A program made the translations under genes and the position numbers. A stretch of DNA of 64,000 nucleotides from Caryophanales bacterium. GTDB taxonomy: Bacteria > Bacillota > Bacilli > JARBTR01. Position 1 is the stretch's first letter. Each line of letters opens with the position of its first letter. This document shows, piece by piece, positions 1 through 9,287 of this stretch. Where the stretch lies: contig JARBTR010000006.1 of NCBI GenBank assembly GCA_029240105.1, forward strand, positions 248,001-312,000, in the 5' to 3' direction. The notes below the pieces were generated by a model. The model saw only the letters and a program-made list of their open reading frames with translations. It was not told the origin of the DNA and did no database searches.

Positions 1-1296
1 TTCAAAACCAAACAATTCTGAAAAAGATTTCTTGCTTGCTTTACCATTAAGTATACTCGGAAGGTGCCCTCCTGAAGATACGATATATTGGTAGCTATCT
101 GAAATTTTAATTTTATCATCATCAGAAACATTTGAATTTTGAACAATATTTTCGTTCTGAATCATATCATATTTGTTTAATACATTAACTAGCCTTGCGC
201 TTTGATTGCGTATCGGAACATCAATGGCATTCAGTGGTGTTATAGTGAGTAACAACGTTGCACACATGATTACAGGAAGCATTTGTTTTGAATACTTTCC
301 ACCTTTGACTAGTGACGCAATCGAAAATAAAAGGGCAATCATATTTAAAACCACTGACACGTATCTCGGAAATGTCAATCCATAATTAGATACCCTTATA
401 TACATTGCCATAAACTGAATAAGGACAATTGGAATGATGAAGTATCCACCATATTTGATGAATAATCTCGCTAGTTTATTGTCCTCTTTATATTGTTCTA
501 CGGTGATAGCAAAAAAAACAAAGAATGCCGCTGCAAATGATGCAAACCAATTGATATTGCCTGATGAGAAACTCCAATTAGCTATAAGTTTTCCAATATA
601 AACGTATAAAATAACGATTAAAATTAAATAAACGGGTAATGCGGCATACACAACTATAGTCTTAAAGATATTTGGGATTTTTAGTTCAGAATCCCTGTGC
701 GGTATAGATGCTAAAAATAAATTTAAAAATAGAACACTCCATATAGCCAAGCCAATGATTTGATATCCTTTATCGATGTTGGTGAACTTGTATATTAGTG
801 AATCAAAAGCAAAAATACATAACATGGTACCAGCAGTGATAATCCCACAAATGAATATGTAAAAGATTATATTTTTTAAGATAAAAGAAAACGATTTCGA
901 TAGGTTATCAATTGTAGATAAATATATAATACCTACAAAAAAAGTGGTCATAATACCAACATAACCTAGAACAACATAGTTATCTGTATCAAAATTCTTT
1001 AGGAAAAAATACGATATTGCACTCAGCACAATCATTGCAATATTTAATAAAAATTGGTTTACCTTTAATCTTTCAGAAAATCTTTCAAATAATAGTTTTG
1101 TAAAAGTACAAAATAAAATTCCAAAGGAAATGGTTAAAATAATCCTTAACCCCAGATTTAGATTGCTATCAATCGGTTCGAAGATAACGATATAACTACC
1201 TACTAAAAACAAACATACTGTAAAAAAAGAGGCTGCAATAAAACGATTCATCGATGCTACTAGATCATCAACTAATTTGATAAAAAAATGTTTCAT
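1..1296 (-). CDS. DUF4153-type multi-pass membrane protein, partial
   Basis: The reading frame is open from ATG at 1296 (minus) to the window edge: 432 codons, with the C-terminus lost. The start follows a perfect AGGAGG nine bases upstream. The product is very hydrophobic, with about ten predicted membrane segments spread from residue 15 to 340, then a soluble stretch with polar Asn/Asp-rich sequence and the motif GGHLPSILGK. This arrangement is what I know from DUF4153 proteins of Bacillales, whose function is not known. It is the last gene before the edge and is separated from the PilZ gene by a terminator, so it has its own promoter. Confidence 0.7.
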   Translation of the reverse strand, partial: MKHFFIKLVDDLVASMNRFIAASFFTVCLFLVGSYIVIFEPIDSNLNLGLRIILTISFGILFCTFTKLLFERFSERLKVNQFLLNIAMIVLSAISYFFLKNFDTDNYVVLGYVGIMTTFFVGIIYLSTIDNLSKSFSFILKNIIFYIFICGIITAGTMLCIFAFDSLIYKFTNIDKGYQIIGLAIWSVLFLNLFLASIPHRDSELKIPNIFKTIVVYAALPVYLILIVILYVYIGKLIANWSFSSGNINWFASFAAAFFVFFAITVEQYKEDNKLARLFIKYGGYFIIPIVLIQFMAMYIRVSNYGLTFPRYVSVVLNMIALLFSIASLVKGGKYSKQMLPVIMCATLLLTITPLNAIDVPIRNQSARLVNVLNKYDMIQNENIVQNSNVSDDDKIKISDSYQYIVSSGGHLPSILNGKASKKSFSELFGFE

Positions 1297-1537
1297 GATT
1301 AAATCCTCCTGACTTTTATATAAATTTTTTAAAAATTTAGTCTTCTTAATACAGACAATAATGATTCATTAATATCCAAGCAAATATAAAAATAATATTT
1401 TTATGTTTTTATTGTACTACTAAGTGCTCGTCATGGAAATTGGTTATAACTTTTTTTAGAATAATTCTTATTTTAAAGCTATTATTACATAGTTTAACCT
1501 TAATAAGCTATATCTGTTAATTATTCTAAAAAAACTT

Positions 1538-1573
1538 ATAAAAAGCAAAAACGGACTACCTTTTTGTAGTCCG
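1538..1573 (-). terminator. Rho-independent terminator after the PilZ gene
   Basis: A perfect 8-bp stem (CGGACTAC/GTAGTCCG, 1552-1573) with a 6-base loop is followed on the minus strand by TTTTTGCTTTTT. It closes the PilZ transcript. Confidence 0.85.
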
Positions 1574-1711
1574 AACTATTCAGTAAATCTATTTATAAGA
1601 TAAGTAGTGCCAAGATGTATTTTCTTATGTAAAAGTTAATTTATTTTTTTAGATGTAATAATTAGAGTGTACTTTTAATTTTATCCCAAAAACAACTAGC
1701 AATAGTATTTG

Positions 1712-2359
1712 TTAAAATGTACGAAAACCTGTAGTTGAAATGTAAATTTCACTATTCTTTATTTTTTGTTGCTTATCATAACAATAATGTTTAATTTTAA
1801 TTTTATCCTGCTGAGCCATCTCAATAAATTTTAAGGCGACGTTATTTCGTTCAAGCTCGTTTATATAATTAACTCGGATAATTTCCCCTTTGAAATAAAT
1901 AGTATTTTTATCAATACTAGAGAAACTTGGTAAAGAAATTGTTCCTGTAACTACATCACCCTTTTTAAGCCTTAAATCCAGTCTACATAAACATGAGATT
2001 CCACCTGTACTAATATTAATTGTAATAGCCTTTTTTTCATTTAAAAAAAGCGGAATATTTATAGGTGCTCTAAAGTTTTTACGCAGTTGCATACTTGAAA
2101 TATCTTTTTCTGCTGGTTTTTTTACTATAAATAAGGAAATTTTCCTATCGACTATTTCGGTTGTAAATTGGTATCTTTTTTCATCTACAACGAAACTTAC
2201 ATCGACTATTTTTCCTTTCTGCAATGAATCAGCAACGTGCTGATCCATGGGTATTTGAATTGAAATTTCCTTATCCCTAACTTCAGCTACATTTACCTTA
2301 CATATCTGATTCAGTCCAGTAACTTTTATGTCTATATTTTGATTTGCCTCAGGATACAT
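1712..2359 (-). CDS. PilZ domain protein (YcgR/YpfB-like c-di-GMP receptor)
   Basis: The 215-residue protein has the two-part layout of flagellar-brake type receptors: an N-terminal YcgR-like beta domain (about 5-85) and a C-terminal PilZ domain (about 90-195). The c-di-GMP signature is visible: the arginine motif RKNFRAP near residue 93 and NISTGGISC near 115 in place of the usual (D/N)xSxxG. In this family c-di-GMP binding slows flagellar rotation or alters secretion. It sits just downstream of cheV on the same strand, and a GGDEF cyclase lies 6 kb away, so a motility role is likely. GGGAAGG precedes the ATG. Confidence 0.8.
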   Translation of the reverse strand: MYPEANQNIDIKVTGLNQICKVNVAEVRDKEISIQIPMDQHVADSLQKGKIVDVSFVVDEKRYQFTTEIVDRKISLFIVKKPAEKDISSMQLRKNFRAPINIPLFLNEKKAITINISTGGISCLCRLDLRLKKGDVVTGTISLPSFSSIDKNTIYFKGEIIRVNYINELERNNVALKFIEMAQQDKIKIKHYCYDKQQKIKNSEIYISTTGFRTF

Positions 2360-2491
2360 CTTACCTTCCCTGCCCTTACACTATTTGGTTCTCTCATTTT
2401 TATTATAGTAGAGATTAAATACTTTTTGCACTTAATCTCTAACGCATAAAAAGCCTAGAATGAAATGTACTATCGGCCAAGTCACTTTGTA

Positions 2492-3406
2492 TTACTTATT
2501 CAGTAGTAATGAATCTAGAACGTCTACCAATGTTTCAATCTCAGGCTTTGATACCTGAGCATTGGCACCTACACTCTCTCCTTTATGTCTTAAATCTGGA
2601 GTGATGAGAGATGAGAAAATTACCACGGGTAGTTTATTCAAAATTGAGTTATCCTTCACCCGTTTAGTTAAATGAAGGCCATCCATTACAGGCATTTCTA
2701 TGTCTGTAATTAAACAATGAATATTATCTAAAGCATTTGCACCTTTTGTTTTAACCAAATCTTCTAAATAATCCCACATTTCTTTGCCGTTATACTTTAC
2801 AGTAATATCTACATATCCTGCTTTTTCAACACTCTCTTTAATAAGTTGAATCAAAAATGTGGAATCCTCCGCAATCAATATATGCTTCATTCTTCTCGAT
2901 TCAAAATGCTCTATTTTGTCTATACGACTCTTATTAATACCCACAATTGGATTAATTTCAGTTAGGATTTTTTCAAAGTCAAGAAGAGAGATGATTTTAT
3001 CTTCAAGCTTTACAAGACCTACGATAGAAGACTCCTCATTCGTTACCATATTTGATGGACTTTGAATATCTGCCCACGAAAGACGATCAATTCCTGTCAC
3101 CGAGTCAACAAGAAATGCAACAACATTTTGATTCATTTCAGTTACAATCCAGTAACCTTCTTTTTCTGAAAGTTGCCCTACTGAGCCAAGTGCTTTCCCT
3201 AAATCAATCACTGGAATAAGCTCTCCCCTGATTTGTCCTACCCCCATAATATAAGGGTGAGATTTGGGCATTACTGTTAAAGATTGCGCCTGCACAATTT
3301 CCCTTACTTTCAAAATATTAATACCATACACAACGTCTCTTACTTTAAATTCCATTATTTCAAGCTCGTTTGTACCACTCTCAAGCAAAATCTCATTTTT
3401 CTTCAT
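2492..3406 (-). CDS. cheV: Chemotaxis coupling protein CheV
   Basis: This 304-residue protein fuses a CheW-like domain (about 15-150, with GQIRGELIPVIDL) to a CheY-like receiver (about 174-300, LITDIEMPVMDG with phospho-acceptor Asp near 235 and the conserved Lys in SKPEIE). CheV couples MCP receptors to the CheA kinase, and receiver phosphorylation tunes adaptation. It acts at the inner face of the membrane in the chemoreceptor array. Length and domain order match B. subtilis CheV. AGGAG lies ten bases before the ATG. No other che genes are nearby, as is usual for cheV. Confidence 0.95.
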   Translation of the reverse strand: MKKNEILLESGTNELEIMEFKVRDVVYGINILKVREIVQAQSLTVMPKSHPYIMGVGQIRGELIPVIDLGKALGSVGQLSEKEGYWIVTEMNQNVVAFLVDSVTGIDRLSWADIQSPSNMVTNEESSIVGLVKLEDKIISLLDFEKILTEINPIVGINKSRIDKIEHFESRRMKHILIAEDSTFLIQLIKESVEKAGYVDITVKYNGKEMWDYLEDLVKTKGANALDNIHCLITDIEMPVMDGLHLTKRVKDNSILNKLPVVIFSSLITPDLRHKGESVGANAQVSKPEIETLVDVLDSLLLNK

Positions 3407-3529
3407 ATCATTTCATCTCCTAGTATAAGTAAAAATGTATATCTAATAAGAAATACATTACCATTATTAAATACATTTTAAACTACAAACAATCGAACAA
3501 CATCACTTTAATTAAACGAATTTCAAAAT

Positions 3530-5134
3530 CTACTCATAAATCCCCATTAATGCTTCTGCGCATTTTATACCGTCTACTGCACTGGATGTGATCCCACCAG
3601 CATAACCAGCACCTTCACCACAAGGGTATAAGCCTTTTATGTTTGACTCATATGACAGTTGGTTTCGCTTAATTGTAACTGGTGATGAACTTCGGCTTTC
3701 TACTGCTGTTAACACAGCATCATGTTTCATAAAACCAGCAAGTTTTTTATCTAAAACTCGTAGCCCATCTTTTAAACTATCTATGATAAAATCGTCAAGG
3801 CATTCTCGAAGGTCGGTTGGTGTAACACCAGGGGAGTACGTTGGGATAATATCGCCAAGTTGTTTGCTACCTGTATCCGATAAGAAATCACCAACCAATT
3901 GAACAGGTGCAAAATAATTTCCACCACCAAGTTCGAATGCCTTTCGCTCCAATTTTCTTTGAAACTCTACGGCTGCCAAAACATCTCCATTAAAATCATT
4001 TGGTGTAACAGATACGAGCAAAGCACTGTTGGCATTTTCACCACTTCTTGTGCTATAACTCATACCATTTGAAACAACAGCATTTTCCTCAGATGCAGCC
4101 GCAACAACATGACCGCCGGGGCACATACAAAATGTGAAGACACCACGTCCATTCGGCAGATGGGCATTTAACTTATAGTCTGATGCACCTAGTATTGGAC
4201 TCTTTGCAAAATTACCATATTGCTGTAAATCGATATCCTTTTGGAAATGTTCGATACGAACTCCAACTGCAAATGCCTTTGGTATCATATCTACACCTGA
4301 ATCTTTTAACATATAAAAAGTATCTCGCGCACTATGTCCTATTGCCAATACTACCGCATCTGTTTCTATTGCCTCTGCATTCCCTTGGTTTTCTAAAACA
4401 ACACCTCGAATTTCACCATTTTCAATATTGAGTTCCTTCATTTTTGTTTCAAAACGCACTTCCCCACCCAGCCGTTCGATTTTTTTTCGAATATTTCGAA
4501 CAACTGTTATCAAGATATCTGTTCCGATATGAGGTTTAGATAAGTACGAAATTTCCTTAGGAGCTCCCGCTTCTACGAATTCCTTTAACACTTTCGGAAT
4601 ACGAGTGTTTTTTATACCTGTTGTCAATTTCCCATCAGAAAATGTCCCAGCTCCACCTTCTCCAAATTGGACGTTACTATTAGGATCAAGTACGCCGTAT
4701 TTCCAGAACTTTTCAACTGCCATTTTTCTTCGATCTACGTCCATGCCCTGTTCTACAACAATTGGGTTTAAACCTTGTTCTGCTAAAATTAACGCACAGA
4801 AAAGACCTGCTGGGCCACTACCTACGACTATAGGACGAGTGATTCTTTTTGGAGTTTTTTTGATTACATATTCTATTGGTTCAAAGAAAGAAACATCTTT
4901 TATGCCTGCATACAATGTTTCATTTTCTACTTTTACATCAACTGAGTAAACCAGTAGGACGTTGTTTTTCTCTCTTGCGTCGATCGACTTTTTAGAAATA
5001 CTAAAAGTTATCATTTTATCCTGTTTAATCTTTAGTATTTTTTTTATTTTCAGTTCTAAAAGTTGTTTTTCTTTACTTGGGTCAAAGTCAGCACGAAGCT
5101 TAATATTACTTATTCTTAACACGGTGCATTCCAT
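3530..5134 (-). CDS. NAD(P)/FAD-dependent oxidoreductase (COG2509-type)
   Basis: The 534-residue protein has a ferredoxin-like N-terminal domain (about 1-90) and an FAD-binding fold starting at VVGSGPAGLF (about 102-111), with a second flavin motif PCGEGAGYAGGI near the C-terminus. This is the layout of the large uncharacterised FAD-dependent dehydrogenases of Firmicutes; the substrate is unknown. The ATG at 5134 has a poorly placed ribosome site (AGGA immediately upstream). A GTG four codons later (5122, starting VLRISNIK) is better spaced from GGA and matches typical family starts. It forms a single transcription unit. Confidence 0.8.
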   Translation of the reverse strand: MECTVLRISNIKLRADFDPSKEKQLLELKIKKILKIKQDKMITFSISKKSIDAREKNNVLLVYSVDVKVENETLYAGIKDVSFFEPIEYVIKKTPKRITRPIVVGSGPAGLFCALILAEQGLNPIVVEQGMDVDRRKMAVEKFWKYGVLDPNSNVQFGEGGAGTFSDGKLTTGIKNTRIPKVLKEFVEAGAPKEISYLSKPHIGTDILITVVRNIRKKIERLGGEVRFETKMKELNIENGEIRGVVLENQGNAEAIETDAVVLAIGHSARDTFYMLKDSGVDMIPKAFAVGVRIEHFQKDIDLQQYGNFAKSPILGASDYKLNAHLPNGRGVFTFCMCPGGHVVAAASEENAVVSNGMSYSTRSGENANSALLVSVTPNDFNGDVLAAVEFQRKLERKAFELGGGNYFAPVQLVGDFLSDTGSKQLGDIIPTYSPGVTPTDLRECLDDFIIDSLKDGLRVLDKKLAGFMKHDAVLTAVESRSSSPVTIKRNQLSYESNIKGLYPCGEGAGYAGGITSSAVDGIKCAEALMGIYE

Positions 5135-5286
5135 CCTAAATTTATTTTTACAGCCTATATTTACATTACTTTTTAATTATAACTTCTTTTTACTACAAAT
5201 GAATTATAATCTAGTTCTAAACTTCAATTGCTTTACAGTATTTCCTAAAGAGTACTTTTGTGTACATTTCAGTTGAAAGGTATAAG

Positions 5287-5328
5287 CAAAACCGCCGATG
5301 AAGGTTACTCCTTCTGTCGACGGTTTTC
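5287..5328 (-). terminator. Hairpin, probable asnB terminator
   Basis: Imperfect long stem (AAAACCGCCGA.GAAGG with CCTTC.GTCGACGGTTTT) ending in GGTTTT on the minus strand. It lies 320 bp past the asnB stop because the MITE at 5411-5638 sits in between, so it was probably closer to the gene before that insertion. Confidence 0.55.
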
Positions 5329-5402
5329 TGTATGAATCAATTACTATTATAAATTGGTTATCATTGAATAACCCTGTAAAAATTTGAAGAATCTACTATA
5401 TT

Positions 5403-5646
5403 TTATTTTAGGCTCTGTTAATGTTAATGTTGATTTTTAATCAAGTAGAAATTACATATTGTTAATTGATAAAATGGCGGAAATTCCTGTGGTCGGGCCG
5501 TGAGCCTAAGGTCTCATTCAGCCCTTTTTCCACGGGAAAAAACATATATGTTTTTGGCACATTTTCTCAAATTACCAACAAATTATATGGGTGTTGATTA
5601 AAAATCCAAAAAAATCAACAACGAACTTTAACAGAGCGTTATTTTA
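5403..5646. mobile_element. MITE with terminal inverted repeats and 8-bp target duplication
   Basis: A 228-bp non-coding element (5411-5638) begins GGCTCTGTTAA and ends TTAACAGAGCG. Its ends form imperfect inverted repeats of about 28 bp. It is flanked by perfect 8-bp direct repeats TTATTTTA at 5403-5410 and 5639-5646. The interior has no reading frame but holds a strong stem-loop (5484-5538). A second, decayed copy lies at about 50382-50596. An 8-bp duplication and GG-starting ends fit IS6-, ISL3- or IS1595-type transposases; I cannot choose between them. Insertion was 4 bp past the asnB stop codon. Confidence 0.85.
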
Positions 5647-5649
5647 AAA

Positions 5650-7230
5650 TTACAGTCCGCTATCTCCGTAATTGGAGAGAACTCTTGCAGAAGGGTCGTT
5701 CACATCGCAGCCTTCCCATTCCCTATTCGGCATCCAGAAGTCTTTGACCATCTCAGCTTGACCTGGATAATATTTTTCAAATAATTCACGGTACAATAGG
5801 GATTCTTTTGTGAATGGCTTAGCAAAAAAGTATTTTTCTCTCGCCATTTCATACTCTTCTTCTGTATAACTGTTTTCTGCAAATTCTTTTAGATAATCGA
5901 CCATTGAGTGACCCATTGCGTCACTAAATGCAGCCTTTTCACGATATAAAATACTTTGCGGTAGATAGTCACCTTCAAAAGCATGGCGCAACAAATATTT
6001 ACCTTTGTTATAAACATTCATCTTTTTCACAGGGTCTACCGACATCACATACTTTACAAAATCTAAATCACCAAACGGTACACGAGCTTCTAGAGAGTTG
6101 TCTGAAATGCATCGATCTGCACGGAGCACATCATACATGTGGAGTTCGCGAATACGTTTTTCTGATTCCTTTTGAAATTCTTCTGCATTCGGTGCAAAAT
6201 CTGTGTATTTATATCCAAAAAGTTCATCGGAAATCTCACCGGTTAAAAGAACACGAATATTTGTCGTTTTTTGAATTTCTTTACAAATCAAATACATGCC
6301 GATACTAGCACGAATCGTCGTGATATCATATGTGCCAAGAATACTAACAACCTTTTCAAGTGCTTCAAGTACATCATCCTTCGTTATGATGACTTCTGTG
6401 TGATCACTATGAATATAATCGGCCACTTCTTTTGCATATTTTAAATCTATGGCATCCGTATTCATACCGATGGCAAACGTTCGAATTGGTTTACTTTGCA
6501 TTTTAGCTGCAACTGAACATACCAAAGAACTATCTAAACCACCACTTAAAAGGAATCCAACTGGTGCATCAGCGTCCAGTCTTTTCTCAATTCCTTTTAC
6601 CAATTTATCATGAATGTTTTTACAAATCGTTTCTACATCGTCATCACAAACAGTTTCTACTTTTGTGATATCGCAATAACTTACAAATTGTCCATCATAA
6701 TAATAATGTCCGGGAGGGAATGGGCTTATCTTCTCTGCTAAACCCACTAGGTTCTTTGCTTCACTGGCAAACATAATGGCACCTGATTGATCATATCCAT
6801 AAAACAATGGACGAATTCCAATTGGATCACGAGCAGCAATATATTTATTCTGCTTTGCATCAAAAATAATACAAACGAACTCTGCGTCAAGCTTATTAAA
6901 CATTTCAAGACCATATTCTTGATACATTGGTAATAATATTTCACAATCGGAATCGCTGTTAAAAGTATATCCCTTAAGTACTAATTCTTCTTTTTGGGAT
7001 CGAAATCCATATATTTCGCCATTACAAACTACGTAATTGCCATCTAAAGAAAATGGCTGCATCCCACTCATCTCTAAATCCATGATAGCCAAACGATGAA
7101 ATCCTAAATATCCCGAGCCGGTATCTATTATTCTACTTGCATCAGGACCTCTTGAAATAGTTCGGTCAAAACATTCTCTAAATTTGTCGTGGGTTATTTG
7201 CTTCCCACAGTACCCCATAATTGCACACAT
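5650..7230 (-). CDS. asnB: Asparagine synthase (glutamine-hydrolysing)
   Basis: This converts aspartate, ATP and glutamine to asparagine. I place the start at ATG 7230, giving Met-Cys-Ala-Ile. The catalytic Cys must follow Met directly, and GGAGGG lies nine bases upstream; an ATG 12 codons earlier is in frame but would bury the Cys. The class-II glutaminase domain covers about 2-190 and the synthetase domain about 200-450, with PP-loop SGGLDSS near 229-235. The 526 residues are close to E. coli AsnB. A second, longer paralog lies at 45685-47574. A MITE is inserted right after the stop codon. Confidence 0.9.
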   Translation of the reverse strand: MCAIMGYCGKQITHDKFRECFDRTISRGPDASRIIDTGSGYLGFHRLAIMDLEMSGMQPFSLDGNYVVCNGEIYGFRSQKEELVLKGYTFNSDSDCEILLPMYQEYGLEMFNKLDAEFVCIIFDAKQNKYIAARDPIGIRPLFYGYDQSGAIMFASEAKNLVGLAEKISPFPPGHYYYDGQFVSYCDITKVETVCDDDVETICKNIHDKLVKGIEKRLDADAPVGFLLSGGLDSSLVCSVAAKMQSKPIRTFAIGMNTDAIDLKYAKEVADYIHSDHTEVIITKDDVLEALEKVVSILGTYDITTIRASIGMYLICKEIQKTTNIRVLLTGEISDELFGYKYTDFAPNAEEFQKESEKRIRELHMYDVLRADRCISDNSLEARVPFGDLDFVKYVMSVDPVKKMNVYNKGKYLLRHAFEGDYLPQSILYREKAAFSDAMGHSMVDYLKEFAENSYTEEEYEMAREKYFFAKPFTKESLLYRELFEKYYPGQAEMVKDFWMPNREWEGCDVNDPSARVLSNYGDSGL

Positions 7231-7503
7231 AATAGATATCCCTCCAATAAATAGAATCTCGCGCATCTCTATTTCTTGAATAGGGCGAGCTTTTAGTGAA
7301 CTAACTTATATAAATAAACATATTATCATTTAGCTATTGCGATGTATACTGTAAATTTCCTCAAAATGTCTGATTTTTTATGCTCGCATCTTTTTCTATA
7401 AATAAGCATTTTTTATTTTAAAAATAGTTTTAAAATCACTGATATACTATTAAATAGCGTGAGATATTAATAAAGACATTTATAAATTATGAGGTATTCC
7501 GAG

Positions 7504-8043
7504 ATGGCAGAGATTGTTTTGAATCCTAAGGTTGATGTTTTTATAAGTAGAGCTCAAAAGTGGCAAGATGAGTATAAAAAATTAAGAGAAATTGTTCTTG
7601 ACTGTCAACTGACTGAAGAATTTAAGTGGATGCATCCTTGTTATACATTCGAAAATAATAATGTTGTTTTGATACATGGATTTAAAGAGTACGTTGCACT
7701 TACAGAGAACGTGCAAGCTGGGAGACAAATTCGTTTCACCAATCTTCAAGAAATAGTTGAGATGGAATTTATCTTAAAAGACTATATTGATGAAGCTATT
7801 GAAGTGGAAAAATCAGGGTTAAAGGTGGAACTTAAAAAGACCTCAGAATACAACATTCCAGAAGAATTCCAGAATAAATTAGATGAAATACCAGTTTTGA
7901 AAACAGCTTTTAAAACATTGACCCCTGGTCGACAAAGGGCATACCTTCTATATTTTTCCGCCCCTAAACAGTCTAAAACTCGAGCATCGAGAGTTGAAAA
8001 ATATATCCAACATATACTTAATGGAAAAGGATTAGACGATTAA
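7504..8043 (+). CDS. YdeI/DUF1801-type protein
   Basis: A 179-residue soluble protein of the YdeI / DUF1801 (YdhG-like) group. It has the N-terminal segment FKWMHPCYTFENNNVVLIHGFKE-like beta structure near residues 37-60 and the C-terminal helical tail TPGRQRAYLLYFSAPKQSKTR. The family is widespread and its function is unsettled (iron- or stress-related roles have been proposed). An ATG at 7489 is in frame, but GAGG at 7491-7494 is placed to serve the ATG at 7504, which I prefer. It is monocistronic and followed by a terminator. Confidence 0.75.
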   Translation: MAEIVLNPKVDVFISRAQKWQDEYKKLREIVLDCQLTEEFKWMHPCYTFENNNVVLIHGFKEYVALTENVQAGRQIRFTNLQEIVEMEFILKDYIDEAIEVEKSGLKVELKKTSEYNIPEEFQNKLDEIPVLKTAFKTLTPGRQRAYLLYFSAPKQSKTRASRVEKYIQHILNGKGLDD

Positions 8044-8157
8044 TTTTTCTTTAATAAATGTCCTTATAAAAAATCGTATTGATTGATTGTAAAAAAAGAA
8101 TAGTTGGTAAAGGCTATTCCCCATTCACTAAAACTTTTTACTTAGCTTATAATGTAC

Positions 8158-8195
8158 AAAAAGCTGCTCAAATCCATAGATGAGCAGCTTTACTT
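8158..8195. terminator. Bidirectional terminator
   Basis: Perfect 10-bp stem AAGCTGCTCA/TGAGCAGCTT with T-rich tails on both strands, between the convergent DUF1801-type and GGDEF genes. Confidence 0.85.
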
Positions 8196-8216
8196 TTATT
8201 TATCTATAACACTCAA

Positions 8217-9227
8217 TTAGCGTACATTCTCTATGCCCTTCCTCTTTCTTTTTACTTCATACATCATTTTATCTGCTTTTTCGATCAATACATCTATTTC
8301 AATACCATCCTCATTAAAAAGGGCATATCCGATGCTAGCTCTGAGATTTATTTCCTGTCCTTCAAATGCGAAAGGTTGTTTAACTTGCTCGTCTAACCGA
8401 TGTGTCAATAATGCAAGATCATCATGATTCATCGCAGATGCAACAATAATTCCAAATTCATCTCCACCTAATCTAGAAAAGGTATCCGTCTCACGCAAAT
8501 TGTTACTAACACGCAAAGCAACTTCTTTGATTGCGGCATCTCCAGCTCGATGACCGAAATTATCGTTGATCTCTTTTAATCCGTCCAAGTCAAGGGTAAC
8601 GATACCGAATTTATCCTTGTTCCTCAATGATTGTGCTAATTTTTGCCTTAAACGATCATAGAATATAGCTCGATTTGATATGCCTGTTAGACTGTCATGT
8701 GTCGCTTTATAAAACAATTCACTTTCCCCATTTGTCATAGCGTTAGACATCGCTGCTGCAATGAGTCCAGACATTAGTTCCAAAATTTTGATGTGGTCAT
8801 TATTGAAAAAGTTGGCTTTTGAAGAGAGAACCTTTATAACTCCAACAACATCGTCCCTGTAGATAAGAGGAACTACAATCATAGAGTTGAGACCGATTTG
8901 CCTACATGCATTTTTATTAACGCGATCGTCATTTTCAATATTATTGCTAATTAAAGGTGCTCCCGCCTTTATACATGCACCGGAAAGACTGCTTTCCTTA
9001 TCCAAACGTAAGCCTAAGAATTTCTTTGCAATTCCAGATGTAGCACTATAGACGAGTTCCATATTTTCTACTAATTCTACGCAAGCACCATCTGCATTCG
9101 AAATAAGTTGAGCTCGTTGTGTCACTAAATCCATAATATTGCTCAAATCTATTCCTTGTTGTACTACTTCAGTTTGTATATTAATAATTTCCAAAAGTAT
9201 ATCGTTATTTACACTGCTTTGTTTCAA
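8217..9227 (-). CDS. GAF-GGDEF diguanylate cyclase
   Basis: This 336-residue soluble protein has a GAF sensor domain (about 12-160) and a GGDEF domain (about 170-330). The active-site GGDEF (254-258) is intact, and an inhibitory RxxD site (RETD, 245-248) sits five residues upstream, so it should make c-di-GMP with product feedback. No membrane segment is seen. The start is a TTG with GGGG upstream. It lies 60 bp downstream of the TetR gene on the same strand with no terminator between, so the pair may be one operon controlled by the TetR operator. The PilZ protein at 1712-2359 is a possible effector. Confidence 0.9.
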   Translation of the reverse strand: MKQSSVNNDILLEIINIQTEVVQQGIDLSNIMDLVTQRAQLISNADGACVELVENMELVYSATSGIAKKFLGLRLDKESSLSGACIKAGAPLISNNIENDDRVNKNACRQIGLNSMIVVPLIYRDDVVGVIKVLSSKANFFNNDHIKILELMSGLIAAAMSNAMTNGESELFYKATHDSLTGISNRAIFYDRLRQKLAQSLRNKDKFGIVTLDLDGLKEINDNFGHRAGDAAIKEVALRVSNNLRETDTFSRLGGDEFGIIVASAMNHDDLALLTHRLDEQVKQPFAFEGQEINLRASIGYALFNEDGIEIDVLIEKADKMMYEVKRKRKGIENVR

Positions 9228-9287
9228 AGTACCCCAATCCTCTTTTCATTTGTTTCTATCACACTTATTTAAAGTTAAGTCTAGTTT

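Noticed and set aside
5440..5600. Possible self-cleaving ribozyme or known small RNA in the MITE core
   Set aside because: The hairpin lacks hammerhead or twister consensus bases; kept only as a structured MITE core.
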